Below are positions 21,179-32,419 of a stretch of 64,000 bases of DNA, in pieces. Under the pieces are notes generated by a model. It had not been told where the DNA came from and searched no databases. It saw only the letters and a list, made by a program, of their open reading frames with translations. Each line of letters starts with the position of its first letter. Position 1 is the first letter of the stretch. Position numbers and translations under genes: made by a program. This stretch comes from Linum tenue (taxonomy: Eukaryota; Streptophyta; Magnoliopsida; Malpighiales; Linaceae), in assembly GCA_946122785.1 (NCBI GenBank), contig CAMGYJ010000004.1, forward strand, positions 16,204,150-16,268,149, in the 5' to 3' direction.

Positions 21179-23971
21179 ATGGGACGCCTAGGAGAAGGAG
21201 AAACGAAAGCGGAATCGGCACCGGTGGAAGCGCCGTTGAGGGCGCCTTTGATTGCGATGACGACGACACAGCCGGCGCCGGCGGAGGGGACGAGATCAGG
21301 TGAGTTGTGGGAGGAAGTAGAGAAGCAAGCATGGCTGGCAGGACCGTTAATCGCAGTGAGCTTGCTACAGTACAGCCTTAACCTCATATCGGTCATGTTC
21401 GTCGGCCACCTCGGAGAGCTCAGCTTGTCTTCAGCTGCCATGGCCACTTCTTTCGCCTCCGTCACCGGATTAAGCGTACTGGTACGCACTCACGTTCCAT
21501 CTCGTTCTCCTTCTTTCCTTTTCCTGCTCAACTGAATAGGAAATTGACAATACAAGAAAAAAAAAAAACATATTTATGTAGTTCATTGATCACATACAAT
21601 TTGTCTTCAAGTCATAGCGTAGAAAGAAATCCAATAACAAGCTGTGACTTTTGAATTTGATGGATGCTGCAGCTTGGAATGGCGAGCGCGCTGGAAACAT
21701 TCTGCGGGCAAGCTTACGGAGCGAAACAGTACCACATGATGAGCATACACACGCAGCGAGCCATGGTGGTCATGCTAGCCGCCAGCGTTCCCCTGTCCCT
21801 AATTTGGGCCAACACAGGCCCAATCCTGACGGCACTAGGACAGCAGCCCGACATCTCCGCCGGCGCCGGAACCTACGTTCGATCCATGATCCCGTCCATC
21901 TTCGCCTACGGCGTCCTGCAGTGCCTCGTCAAGTTTCTCCAGACGCAGAGCATCGTCTTCCCCATGGTGCTCTGCTCTGCCGCGGCGACTCTGATCCACC
22001 TCCTCCTCTGCTGGCTCCTCGTCTTCAGATCGCCCCTGGGTTCCCCCGGCGCCGCCGTCTCACTCTCGGTGTCCAATTGGGTCAACGTCCTTCTCTTGTC
22101 GATGTACATCAAGTTCTCGCCTTCCTGTTTGGTGACGTGGACCGGGTTCTCGAGGGAGGCGTTCAGGGACATCTGGGTTTTCCTCAAGCTTGCCATTCCG
22201 TCCGCTTTTATGGTCTGGTAATTAATCAATCAATGGAACCAATGTGCATTTTTTTTTTTTTGGGTCTATAATCTATATGATTAATTACTTCTTCATGTAT
22301 GGGTACTCTCTGTTTTTGCTTACGACTCTGTAGCTTCGAGTTGTGGTCATTTGAGCTCTTGGTGCTTGCCTCGGGCCTTCTTCCCAATCCAAAACTGGAG
22401 ACATCAGTTCTTTCTATATGGTATCAGCTCAGTACTATTCTATCCTGCCATTGTCAACGGCTTAGGGATTATTACTGTTAACAGTCGACCGACCCTCTCT
22501 GTTTTTTTTGCAGCCTGAACACAGCATTGACGGTATGGATGATCCCAAGCGGGCTCAGTAGTGCTGCAAGGTGAGTTCATAGTAGAAATTGTTACACAAT
22601 TTTTGGGTTTAAGTTAGTTTGCGCATGTTCTCGGATTTGCTTAATTTTGTGCAGCACGAGGGTGTCAAACGAACTGGGAGCAGGGCATCCGGAGAAGGCA
22701 GGCATGGCGGTGCGTGTAGTGGTTGGAATTGCAGTCGCAGAAGGGATCTTGGTGGGAACGATACTGTTTTCAGTACGCAATTTCTGGGGCTGTGCATTTA
22801 GCAGTGATGAACAGGTGATCAACTATGTGGCTCAGATGCTGCCCATTGCAGCAGCTGCCAACTTCTTCGATGGCTTCCAGTGCGTTCTCTCAGGTGTTTA
22901 TGCACATATATAATACAGTAACTCTTTCATAAGTATCACATAGTAATAGTAGTTGTTTCATATGATTCAACATGTCGATCTATATAGGTACTGCTAGAGG
23001 GTGCGGATGGCAGGAAATCGGAGCGTATATAAATCTGGGATCTTATTATATGGTCGGCATTCCGTGTGGATTTTTGTTTGCCTTCCTTCTTCACATTGGT
23101 GGAAAGGTAATTTGCCTCAATAAGAAAAGTTATATGTATGGTGGTCGAAATCCAATGATTCAGGACATTAGCTGGTCGGGTTACGAAATTGGGAATGGGA
23201 TTGAAATATAGAATTTAGGAATTGAATTGAGAATTTGGGATTGAAGATTAAGATTTTAGTTTTACTAATGGAATCCACTCTGTTATCTTGCTTCTTGTTC
23301 TTTTCTCTTTGCATGATTGGTTTTCTTACCCTTTGAACTTTTTTTTGGTGTGGTAGGGTCTTTATTTAGGTATCACATGCGCTCTAGTGGTGCAAGTAAC
23401 TTGTCTTTCCATTGTTGCTATCCGTACTAATTGGGATAAAGAAGTAAGTCTATCTCATCTTTCAAACCATCCTTGTGAGTTTTGTATACGTTGCGATTTA
23501 CATTTTTATAGTTCGTTGTTTTTTTTGGTAATGTCTATTTTTTACCAAAATCTTTTTCAGATTCTTTTATTTTAACCAAACCTATTGAATTCCTAAAAAT
23601 TATCCAAACGTTAACTCTCTGTCAACTTTTCTGTTAGTAATGCTGACTAAGTATGACAATAATGAGTTGACTTCCTACGTGGCGGTCAGAATACCATCAT
23701 TTACTATTTTTAATAAAAAGATTATCAAAAAATAAAACAAAATCTCATCCCTCACGTGGACGAAATAAGTAACGGTAACAGAATGAATGCCCAGACTTTG
23801 ATAAATTATAATACGTTTGGATAATAAATAGAATTTCTATAGGTTTGGTTAAAATAAAAGAATCTGAAAAAGGTTTGGGTAAAAAATAGACATTGCCCTT
23901 TTTTTTTTCAGGCGGAGAAGGCTGGTGATAAAATCTGTGACAGCACATTGCCAATAGAGAGATTGTCATGA
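21179..23971 (+). CDS. MATE efflux transporter (DTX/DETOXIFICATION family)
   Basis: Eight exons give 498 residues: 21179-21481, 21673-22217, 22334-22420, 22514-22570, 22655-22893, 22988-23106, 23357-23443 and 23912-23971. All junctions are GT-AG and keep frame. The protein has the MATE hallmarks: [20 protein letters not shown] (first membrane segment, about residues 54-73), [53 protein letters not shown] and [16 protein letters not shown]. It continues with [35 protein letters not shown] and [10 protein letters not shown]. Family role: cation/H+ antiport of metabolites or xenobiotics across the plasma or vacuolar membrane, with 12 membrane segments; it is closest to the DTX1/ALF5 clade. Exon 1 is close to exon 1 at 62709, and exons 6-8 to the relic at 8195-8558. 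A MITE lies in intron 7, and a MULE end begins 31 bp after the stop. The substrate cannot be told. Confidence 0.9.
23527..23898. mobile_element. MITE in last intron of the MATE gene
   Basis: Inverted ends of about 60 bp match: left GGTAATGTCTATTTTTTACC and inverted right GGGCAATGTCTATTTTTTAC, both continuing TTTTTCAGATTCTTTTATTT. It sits in a run of T on both sides (eight T at 23519-23526, ten at 23899-23908), compatible with a T-only target duplication. The right border is 13 bases before the first base of exon 8, so the insertion hit the polypyrimidine tract. The MITE itself also contains TTTTTCAG words that could act as cryptic acceptors. Confidence 0.75.
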
Positions 23972-24179
23972 TGATATAATGAATACAATACTAAATTTTT
24001 TAGGAAAAAATTTAGCTGCAACCTGCCGACATGGTGTCTATCGGTTGGGTCTAAATTAGTTTTTCTACTTGTAATTATTAACTGGAGTGAGAAGAAGTAG
24101 GGAACGGAACCGAAATATAAATTTCCGTTATTTCCTTTTTTTCCAATTGGGATATGGGATTAAGTTTAAGGAGCAGCAT

Positions 24180-25061
24180 CTACCAAATTATATAGTTTGC
24201 CTTACTTTTTTTTTGTTTTACTTGACTTTAGGTTTAGCTGCTCTATTATTTACCAGAAGATAAGTGATTATTTGGGCTAATCAATTTGTATTGTGTGTTC
24301 ATCAATGTTTCAACCAACTTCTCTAGTAATTTCAGAAAGGAAGAAACCTCATATTTTTGTAGTCTTTTACGCTTATACTTTTAGGTTTTATTGTTTTATT
24401 TTTTTCCAAGGAAAACCATTAGTGTTAGAATTTCTAGGCTAAATTTAGGTACTGATGTGAACATGTTCATATGAACCATTTTTTAATTACACAAAAGTTT
24501 ATTATCAAATAACACTGAACCGAATACCTAAAACCGAAAAATTCATAAGTATCAAACCCGTACAAGTTAACGGGTGCCCATGGATAACTTATAAATTTAG
24601 GTGGGTTTTGTTATTTGACTTTTTCTTCTATTCTTTTTTTATAACGGTGAAATCATTTATTAAAATTAAATAAAATGAACAAGGAACATTAACAAACAAT
24701 TGGCCGAGCAGTAATACATCCATACCCCAGCAAAACACACAATAAACTAAAGCTACCCAGCTCCACCATCAAAACAACTAAACAAGGAAGCGAGCTTATT
24801 CTCTATTTTTGCTCTCTGCTTGAATTGATTAAACTATTATATTTGGACATGGTTCGAATTTGGTGAGCACAATTGTATTTGACTATTGTATTGATTATAT
24901 GTTTTGAATATTGTATTTGTATAGGGAATAAATTGTAATGGGTATTACGAGTACTCATATTATCCAAATGGGTGTTAGCGGATAAATCCGTGAATATCCA
25001 ATATTGAAATTCTTAATCCCATATCATATCACATAATAAATATTACGGTATTTGGTTTACC
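24180..25061. other. Interior of MULE-type element, non-coding
   Basis: The stretch is AT-rich and includes the repeat shared with 11605-11890. A patch near 24640-24800 is composed of A/C-rich words. No gene is seen. Confidence 0.45.
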
Positions 25062-26404
25062 TGACATGCCTCTACCGTCACACTAGAAAGTGGCCAAGTG
25101 TAACCACCTACTAACGCGTAGTATAGCGGGTTCAGTTCTAATTCTCAACCCGGGTCCTAGGTGTGATAACTACTCCGTGCAAGTCTTGTTATCTAGCGGT
25201 TCAAGTGTAGTGAAGGTTTAGTTAAACTAGCAAGCAAAGTAATGAAAGTTGTGTTCAAGTTGAGAGAGGTCACCCAGATATGGTTCCCCCTAGACTGTAG
25301 TTAAACCAGGTTGTCATTTACCAAGTTCAAATTCAATGATAGTTATACTGCGGGAGGTTCTTAAACGGTCTGCAGTCTTGACTAAAGGTCTCCAGACCCT
25401 CTCAATCTGAGTCCCTAGCGGGCGACTAACCTCTACCGGAGTAAACAGATTGAGGCCCTAACGAACCAAACCTCCTCTACCGAAGTAAATTCGGTACAGA
25501 ATAGTGAATTGACTCCTCGACTAAATTCGTCAATTCACTACCTTCAATCAAGGGTGCTCTATCAACCTATGCAGATATTCTCTTTCTAGGTCAAAGCAGA
25601 AATAACAGGAATTTGATCAGGATTCATGTCATTCAAGAAATCAAACCTCAATTGAATATAATCATATCATTGAATTCGTACTTGGGTTCATACAATCAGA
25701 CCTAACATACAAATCTAGGGTTCTTCATACCCAGGTGAATGAGAAAGTTACTACATAGACAAGACGGAAAATCTAGCTCAGATGCGGAAACCATAATGTG
25801 AAGGATGGGATCCTGCTTCTGGCAATCAATCAGCACTCCTCCAAGCTCAAACCGGGCTCCAATGGTGATGAAGATCGATCTAGGGCGCTTGAAGAATCAG
25901 GTTCGTCACTTTCTCTCTAGGTATACGCTTTGTCTCTCTAAAACTCGAAACCCTCGCAAAATTGGCCTTCTTTCCCTTAAGAACCAGCTGTTCGCGATCC
26001 CCGGTCGGGTATTTCAGGTGCCTGGCCCGGGATTTTGAAACGCAGCGTAGCGGTACAGGGTTAATACCTGATCGAGGTCCAGAATACCCGATCGGGTATT
26101 TTCGGTCCTTGGCCGGGACCCCTTCTGTTTCTCGACGTCCAAAATCGGTTTCCCCCGGCCTCTCTTAGCAATTTACCCCGCCGGGTATTTTTACTCAAGG
26201 TCGGGTATTTTGCTCCTCCAGCACCCTTCTACTCTAACGACCTCCTTTTGGCCCGAAACTCGTTTCCTTGCCTTCACGTCAATGCTAGGTCCTTAAATAT
26301 GACATAAACACACAACCTAGCGTGAAATCGGCTTAAAAAACGAGAATCGACTCTCAAACGGCTCAAGAATGGAGGTAAAAATATGTGCAATTATTGGTCT
26401 ATCA
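25062..26404 (-). repeat. Athila 3' LTR
   Basis: This left-hand copy is the 3' LTR because the element runs on the minus strand. It aligns throughout with 30523-31841; by eye there is roughly one change every 25-30 bases, plus a small indel near 26280-26310. It contains an open frame (25962-26168) that recurs in the other LTR, but this reflects the repeat and not a gene. Confidence 0.85.
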
Positions 26405-27747
26405 AATTCCCCCACACTTAACCGTTTGCTTGTCCCCAAGCAAACCTAACTCAAACCAATGCATCTCTCCAGACCTCTATAGCAACAAACACCCCCGATC
26501 GTCGATAGAGGATTTCCTTGATAATATAGCAGCTTACGAGGTCAACTGGTCTTCTAAGACGTCCCCTATCTCTCTCAATGTGAGTACTAGACTCAAGCCA
26601 GGATCATGAGAAGAAGGGGAAGTAAGACAGCCAGTTCATGGGTAAAGGGACTCACACCATTCACAACCAGGGACTCATTGTACCGGGGTGCTCTTTCTCT
26701 TCATTCCATCGTTGGAACCCCTTTTTCACTTTCATTTTGCATTTTTTTTCCACTTGGCGGGGGTTCCAACTACAGTCTTTTGTACGGTCGAACCTTATTA
26801 GTCGAGCAAGAGCAATTTCTATACATCTGACACTCGCCAGAGTACTTCTTTTAACTCTTTTTCCTCAACTCGTGTGGAGGGTCAATGAAATTAAGGTAGG
26901 TCGGAAGCTCTATGCGTGCCCTTAAAAACACATCCTCGAGTAGGCAAACTGTTCAATAGGTGAAAATTTTACTCGTACCAGAGACAGCTTAGCTTCACCT
27001 TGTAGGAGTACCCCACTAAGGATCACTAAAATCTCTTCCAAAACCCAATTTTGTGCAATGAACGGTGCCAGACACGTTGGGCTTACCCCATGTTTAAGAT
27101 TTCAATGATTTCGACATGGAGGACCAGCTGCTTTTCATTTCGCACATGAGCACCTTGTTCGATACACGAGTCCATAACACAATTCAAAAGGAGTCACCAA
27201 TACTACATGAATTCAACGGTCTTAACTCCACTAATTCACAAAATCAACCGGCACAACAGAGAGATAGATAGGAAAAATCTTATACTTCAACATCCTCCAT
27301 AGTGCTACACTACCTCCCTAAGTTGCACATTACTATAGAGACTGTCAATTCAAAGCATAATGAGCAGGCAATTTGCAAGGAACACGTACTTGGAGCCCTC
27401 AAATTGAAATTTGGACAGTGGACTAGGCTCCAAGTACACAAACAGATCTAAGCAGTCGAATTAGAAACATCCTCCCACACTTAAGTTCGACATTGCCCTC
27501 AATGGAGAAGAGGGAAAGATAAGGGGAACGATGTTACCGGCATAATCAGACTACAGTGACACTGGAAGGAGGACCAGTCGGGCAAAGGCAAGGCTAAAGA
27601 AGACACAAGCACTTAAGCACATATACATTAGGTAAAATTTCAGCCCAATAGTACTTCATCCAAAAGAAAAGAAAACAAACCATGGTGGGGTTGCCTCCCC
27701 ACAAGCTCTTCTTTATCGTCATTTAGTTGGACGCCCATGGTGGATGC
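26405..27747 (-). other. Athila non-coding region before the 3' LTR
   Basis: About 1.3 kb between the last coding relic and the 3' LTR has no recognisable protein. Athila elements often have a long stretch here, sometimes with an envelope-like frame. I cannot identify one. The polypurine tract lies at about 26405-26422 on the minus strand. Confidence 0.5.
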
Positions 27748-28134
27748 TCAGAGGGGTGCAGGAATAGGTGCCTCCAAGAGCGGATCCACATCGCTCTTGA
27801 GGTACAGCTTCAGATGGTGGCCATGCACCCGACGGGGGTGACCACCAGTATTTGTCAGCTCGACCTGGCCATCCGGCAGGATGCAAGCGAGTGAGTACTC
27901 GGATGGCCAGGGTGGTCGTGGTTCACGAGGAGGGACCAACTCATAGTGGTCACCAGCTTTCTTTCGAGCATGCTTAGCCACCTGCGGCTTAGGCCGCCAC
28001 TCCTCCTTGATCTTCTTATTTGGTAGTGAGGTCGAAGGGAGTGGCGGCGAAGGATAGAGAGGGGGATCCTGCAAAATTAGAGGCATAGACAGATACACGA
28101 CAGGCTCGTTCACCTGGTGAGAAATAGCATGCAT
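27748..28134 (-). pseudogene. Integrase C-terminal-like tail of the Athila element
   Basis: The 128-residue frame ends with CILPDGQVELTNTGGHPRRV followed by HGHHLKLYLKSD. This resembles the segment following the integrase core in Athila pol (ELTN-G-x-FKVNGHRLKxY). It is separated from the protease frame by only about 45 bases, so reverse transcriptase, RNase H and the integrase core were lost between them. The N-terminal part (Pro-rich, SPPLPSTSLPNKK) is not recognised. Confidence 0.55.
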
Positions 28135-28179
28135 AGGCGAGGCAACATGCCTATTATTATCAGCGATAGAGAAAGTTAT

Positions 28180-28560
28180 CTACTCCTCGCCTTCTCTCAA
28201 AACCAAATTCCCATCACGGACATCTATGAGGGCCATGACGGTGGTCAGGAAGGGCCTTCCTAGAATAAGTGGCACTTCTGTGTCTTCATTGATGTCTAAA
28301 ACAACAAAATCCACAGGATAACAAAACCTGCCAACCTTTACCAGGATATCTTCCACTATACCCCTAGGATGAACCACAGATTGGTCAGCTAATTGAATAC
28401 TCATCCTAGTTGAGCTGGGTTCACCTAGGCCTAGTTTTTTGAACAATTTGTACGGGATATCATTGATACTAGCACCTAGATCCGCTAGGGACCTCTCTAC
28501 ATGTAATTTGCCAATGGAGCATGGGATAGTGAAATTACTTGGGTCCTTCTGCTTTTCTGG
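28180..28560 (-). pseudogene. Athila aspartic protease
   Basis: The minus-strand frame reads FTIPCSIGKLHVERSLADLG, then GASINDIPYKLFKKLGLGE, then QLADQSVVHPRGIVEDILVK and VPLILGRPFL. DLGAS takes the place of the usual DTGAS active-site motif and is typical of Athila proteases. The flap-like ILGRPF motif is present. A stop codon separates it from the upstream gag frame near 28570, and its own frame stops at 28180. Confidence 0.78.
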
Positions 28561-28569
28561 AAGCTTGCT

Positions 28570-30375
28570 CTACAGAATGGCCGAGCACTCCTCGCTTAGG
28601 ATCACTGTCGAGAGATCCCCAAGTCGCTTTTTGTTGGTGAGGATATCCTTCATGAATTTTGCGTACTTGGGCATCTTTGACAGTGCCTCTACGAACGGCA
28701 GGTTGAGGTTGACCTGCTTCAACATTGCCATGAATTTGGCAAACTCAGTCTCTAGCTTGTCCTTGTGTAGTCGACTGGGGAAGAAAAGCTGGGGAACATG
28801 CTCCTTAACCACTGGATGTGGCTTGGGAGCAGGGTCTTCCTTCTCCATCGCCACTTCTACATCGTCGGGTGGAAGTGGTGAAGCAGGTAGTGGCTCCTCC
28901 TGCCTGGCCGGGGCAGGTACCGCCGATGTTGTCTTGCCACTCCTAGAAGTGATGGCATTCAGCTGCTGGTGAGGCTCACGCGAATTGGGGATGGTGGTGG
29001 CAGGTAGAGTTCCCGGTGTCCTGGTATTGTTCTGGCGAGCTATTCCTCCAATCTAAATCTGGAGGTCCTGCAATATAGCACCTTGGTTTCTCTGGCCTGC
29101 CTCCAGTGAGGCGAGGCTCTGGTCCATCCTGGCAAAATTTTCCTGGCTGGTAGTCATGAATGTCGCCAAAATGTTTTTCAACTCGGACACCTGATTATCT
29201 GGAGTTGGAGCTGCTAGTGGCGGGGCATATTGGCGCTGCGGCTGGGGAAATGGATCCTGCCTGGCCTGGAAGGGCTGTCTCTGCTGAAAACCACCAGCTG
29301 GTGCTAGGAAACCAGGTGGTTTAGTGGCGTTGCTGTTATTGCCATTCCAAGAGAAGTTGGGATGCTGCCGCCACCCTTAATTATATGTTCCACTGTAAGG
29401 ATCAAGGTGCCGAGAATTGGCGATGAATGCCAACTGGTCATGGGGTGTAGAAGACTCCCGCATAGTCTGGCAGTCTTCCACCAAATGGTTCGAACTCTCA
29501 CACCACTGGCACTGTGCAACTGAAGACCCGGCCAACCCTCTTCCTGGAATAAGAGTGTTGGGATGCTTCAGTGTATGGACCAACTCGGCCACCTCCTGCT
29601 CTAGCCGTGATGGGGACACTGCCAGAAAAATCCCGAGTACCGCTCCCATGCATCACGAAGTGATTCATCTGGCTCTTGGCGGAAATGAGTGATCTCCCGC
29701 TGAATCTCCGTGGTCTTCAAGGCTGGATAATACCTGTGCATGAACTTGTTGGCCAGATCGTCCCAAGAGGCGATGGACAATGGGGGTTGGGTCTTTACCA
29801 CCTCTTCGCATGCCCCGCCAGAGAATGGGGGGAAAGCTGGAGACGGATCACATCATCGGGTACACCATTCATTTTGAACCCATTTGTCAGCTGCAGGAAC
29901 CGGGAAAGGTGCACCCTCGCCTCCTCATCCTTCAAGCCATGGAACTGGATGGAGGATGTGATTAGTTGAATCCAGCATGGCTTGATCTCAAAATTATTTG
30001 CTGGGATGGGAGGATATAGGATGACGGGCGGATGTCAGCGGCCCGTGGAGTGTATTAGTACTCCATAGTAGGACCCGGCGGGGGTGGTGGATGGTGAGCC
30101 CCATCTGCCTGGGGGACAGGGTTGTTCGCCAGGACCTGATTCACATGGGGAACTTGCATGGGCATCCCGAGGGGTTGATTCTGCCCCAGATTAAGGTTCC
30201 CGCTGTTGTGCTCGTCTCCCATCTCGTATTCCTCTTCGGAGTCGCTACTCAGATGGCCGTTGACGTGCACTTCCTCTGTAGCCAGTTTTGCTCGCTGTTG
30301 TCTACTTATTTGGCGACAGGTGCGTTCTACCTCCGGATCTAACGGCAGTAAACCTCCCGACTGACTACGAGTCAT
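28570..30375 (-). pseudogene. Athila gag polyprotein, interrupted
   Basis: The start is the ATG at 30375 (MTRSQSGGLLPLDPEVERTC). Frames then continue through IPANNFEIKP and NGFKMNGVPDDVIRLQLFPF, then SLAGHAKRWLKT and SWDDLANKFMHRYYP, followed by the FRQEPDESLRDAWERY block of the Retrotrans_gag domain. A zinc-knuckle-like CQWC near 29500 and a long C-terminal region follow (PQLFFPSRLHKDK near 28780). Stops or frameshifts occur near 30052, 29610, 29375 and 28570. The long plus-strand frames here (28439-28972 and 29676-29969) are antisense shadows. Confidence 0.82.
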
Positions 30376-30485
30376 GCACTACCTGCACACAGCCAAGCAA
30401 GCAAACCCGTGAAGGCACACGCAGGAAAAAAACAAACACTTAATGCGGAAATGGGAATGCTAAAGTAATAGAAATCACGTTTCTG

Positions 30486-30522
30486 CACAACCTAGCCGTC
30501 CCTGGCAAGGGCGCCAAAAACT
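30486..30522 (-). other. Athila primer-binding site (Asp tRNA)
   Basis: On the minus strand, TTTTTGGCGCCCTTGCCAGG follows the LTR end TGTCA. The TTGGCGCC-GTTGCC-GGG pattern complements the 3' end of Asp tRNA, as known for Athila. Confidence 0.8.
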
Positions 30523-31841
30523 TGACACGCCTCTACCGTCACACTAGAAAGTGGTCAAGTGTAACCATCTACTAATGCGTAGTATAGCGGGTTCAGTTCT
30601 AATTGTCAACCTGGGTCCTTGGTGTGATGACTACTCCATGAAAGTCTTGTTATCTAGCGGTTCAAGTGTAGTGAAGGTTTAGTTAAACTAGCAAGCAAAG
30701 CAGTGAAAGTTGTGTTCAAGTTGAGAGAGGTCACCCGGATATGGTTCCCCGTAGACTGCAGTTAAGCCAGGTGGTCATTTACCAAGTTCAAGTTCAATGA
30801 TAGTTATACTGCGGGAGGTTCTTAAACAGTCTGCAGACTCGACTAAAGGTCTCCAGACCCTCTCAATCTGAGTCCCCGGCGGGAAACTAACCTCCACCGG
30901 AGTAAACAGATTGAGGCCCTAACGAACCAAACCTCCTCTACTGAAGTAAATTCGGTACAGAATAGTGAATTGACTCCTCGACTAAATTCGTCAATTCACT
31001 ACCTTCAATCAAGGGTGCTCTATCAACCTAGGCCGATATTCTCTTTCTAGGTCAAAGCAGAAATAACAATGATTTGATCAGGATTCATGTCATTCAAGAA
31101 ATCAAACCTCAATTGAATATAATCATATCATTGAATTCGTACTTGGGTTCATACAATCAGACCTAACATACAAATCTAGGGTTCTTCATACCTAGGTGAA
31201 TGAGAAAGTTACTCCATAGACAAGACGGGAAATCTAGCTCAGATGCGGAAACCATACTGTGAAGGATGGGATTCTGCTTCTGGCAATCAATCAGCACTCC
31301 TCCAAGCTCAAACCGGGCTCCAATGGTGATGAAGATTGATCTAGGGCGCTTGATGAATCAGGTTCGTTACTTTCTCTCTCTAGGTATACGCTTTGTCTCT
31401 CTAAAACTCGGAACCCTCGCAAAATTGGCCTTCTTTCCCTTAAGAACCAGCTGTTCGCGATCCCCGGTCGGGTATTTCAGGTGCCCGGCCGGGGATTTTG
31501 AAACGCAGCGCAGCGGTACAGGGTTAATACCCGATCGAGGTCCAGAATACCCGATCGGGTATTTTCGGTCCTTGGCCGAGACCCCTTCTGTTTCTCGACG
31601 TCCAAAATCGGTTTTCCCCGGCCTCTCTTAGCAATTTACCCGGCCGGGTATTTTTACTCAAGGCTGGGTATTTTGCTCCTCCAGCACCCTTCTACTCCAA
31701 TGTCCTCCTTTTGACCCGAAACTCGTTTCCTCGCCTCCACGTAAACACACAATCTAACGTGAAATCGGCTTAAAAAATGAGAATCGACTCTCAAACGGCT
31801 CAAGAATGGAGGTAAAAACATGTGCAATTATTGGTCTATCA
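30523..31841 (-). repeat. Athila 5' LTR
   Basis: This is the partner of 25062-26404. It is bounded on the right by TGATAGACC (read on the minus strand) and followed by the target duplication TTACC. Confidence 0.85.
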
Positions 31842-32419
31842 TTACCCGTAACTCTCAGAAAATAGAACAGGTATGTGTATTTTCAAATACCTGTTTCCCG
31901 TAACGCACCTCTAACTTAACCCCATATCTCCAATGGGGAAAAAGAGAGAAGGAAATAACGGAAACTTGTATTCCCGTTCCATTCCCGGCTTCTTCTCACA
32001 TAAATTAATAATTAAAAATGAAAAACTAATTTGGACCCAATAAATAGATGCCACGTGGGTAGGCAGCAGCTAAATTTTGCCCAATTGTTTTGTAACACTT
32101 CGACCTTTGGGTTTAGGTTCGACCGAACGATTGGATCGACGGTTAGGTACTAAGGGTTGCAATCGTGGATTAGTAATAATAATAATAATAACAATTATCA
32201 TTATTAGTAATAATATTAATAATAACAATTATTATTATTAATAAAAAAACAAATATATATTTATAGAGAGGGGCATGGGGCCGAGCGGCCCACACTCCCC
32301 CCCCCCCCACAAAAACCCTCATCTCTCAATATTCATAGTCAGTTTCACCACAACCTCTCAACAAGAGGACCGCCTCTAGGGCCGGGGAGAGCAAGAGGAC
32401 GTGGTAGGGGAATTTTTAG

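Larger units (their letters stand above)
25062..31841 (-). mobile_element. Athila-type Gypsy element lacking most of pol
   Basis: Two LTRs (25062-26404 and 30523-31841), in minus orientation beginning TGATAGACC and ending in CA, are flanked by a perfect 5-bp duplication TTACC (25057-25061, 31842-31846). Just inside the 5' LTR the minus strand reads TTTGGCGCCCTTGCCAGGG. This is the primer-binding sequence for Asp-tRNA used by Athila elements. The purine tract TTAAGTGTGGGGGAATT precedes the 3' LTR. Inside are gag, an aspartic protease and a short integrase-tail-like frame, with no reverse transcriptase, RNase H or integrase core. It must depend on a relative for movement. Confidence 0.87.
24003..32082. 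mobile_element. MULE-type element split by an Athila insertion
   Basis: The left end GGAAAAAATTTAGCTGC and the inverted right end GGGCAAAATTTAGCTGC are related over about 170 bp, including AATTAGTTTTTC, GAGAAGAAG and TTTCCGTTATTTCCTT. Flanking nonamers AATTTTTTA (23994-24002) and AATTGTTTT (32083-32091) match at 7 of 9, suggesting an aged target duplication. Apart from the Athila element at 25062-31841, the interior is about 1.1 kb of AT-rich non-coding DNA, including the 24275-24550 repeat also found at 11.6 kb. Its left border is 31 bp past the MATE stop codon. Confidence 0.65.

Noticed and set aside
21651..22271. 206-residue plus-strand frame
   Set aside because: Alternate frame over MATE exon 2. 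The MATE frame is clearly the real one by family motifs.
28439..28972. 177-residue plus-strand frame
   Set aside because: Antisense to the Athila gag and protease coding strand; no recognised domain.
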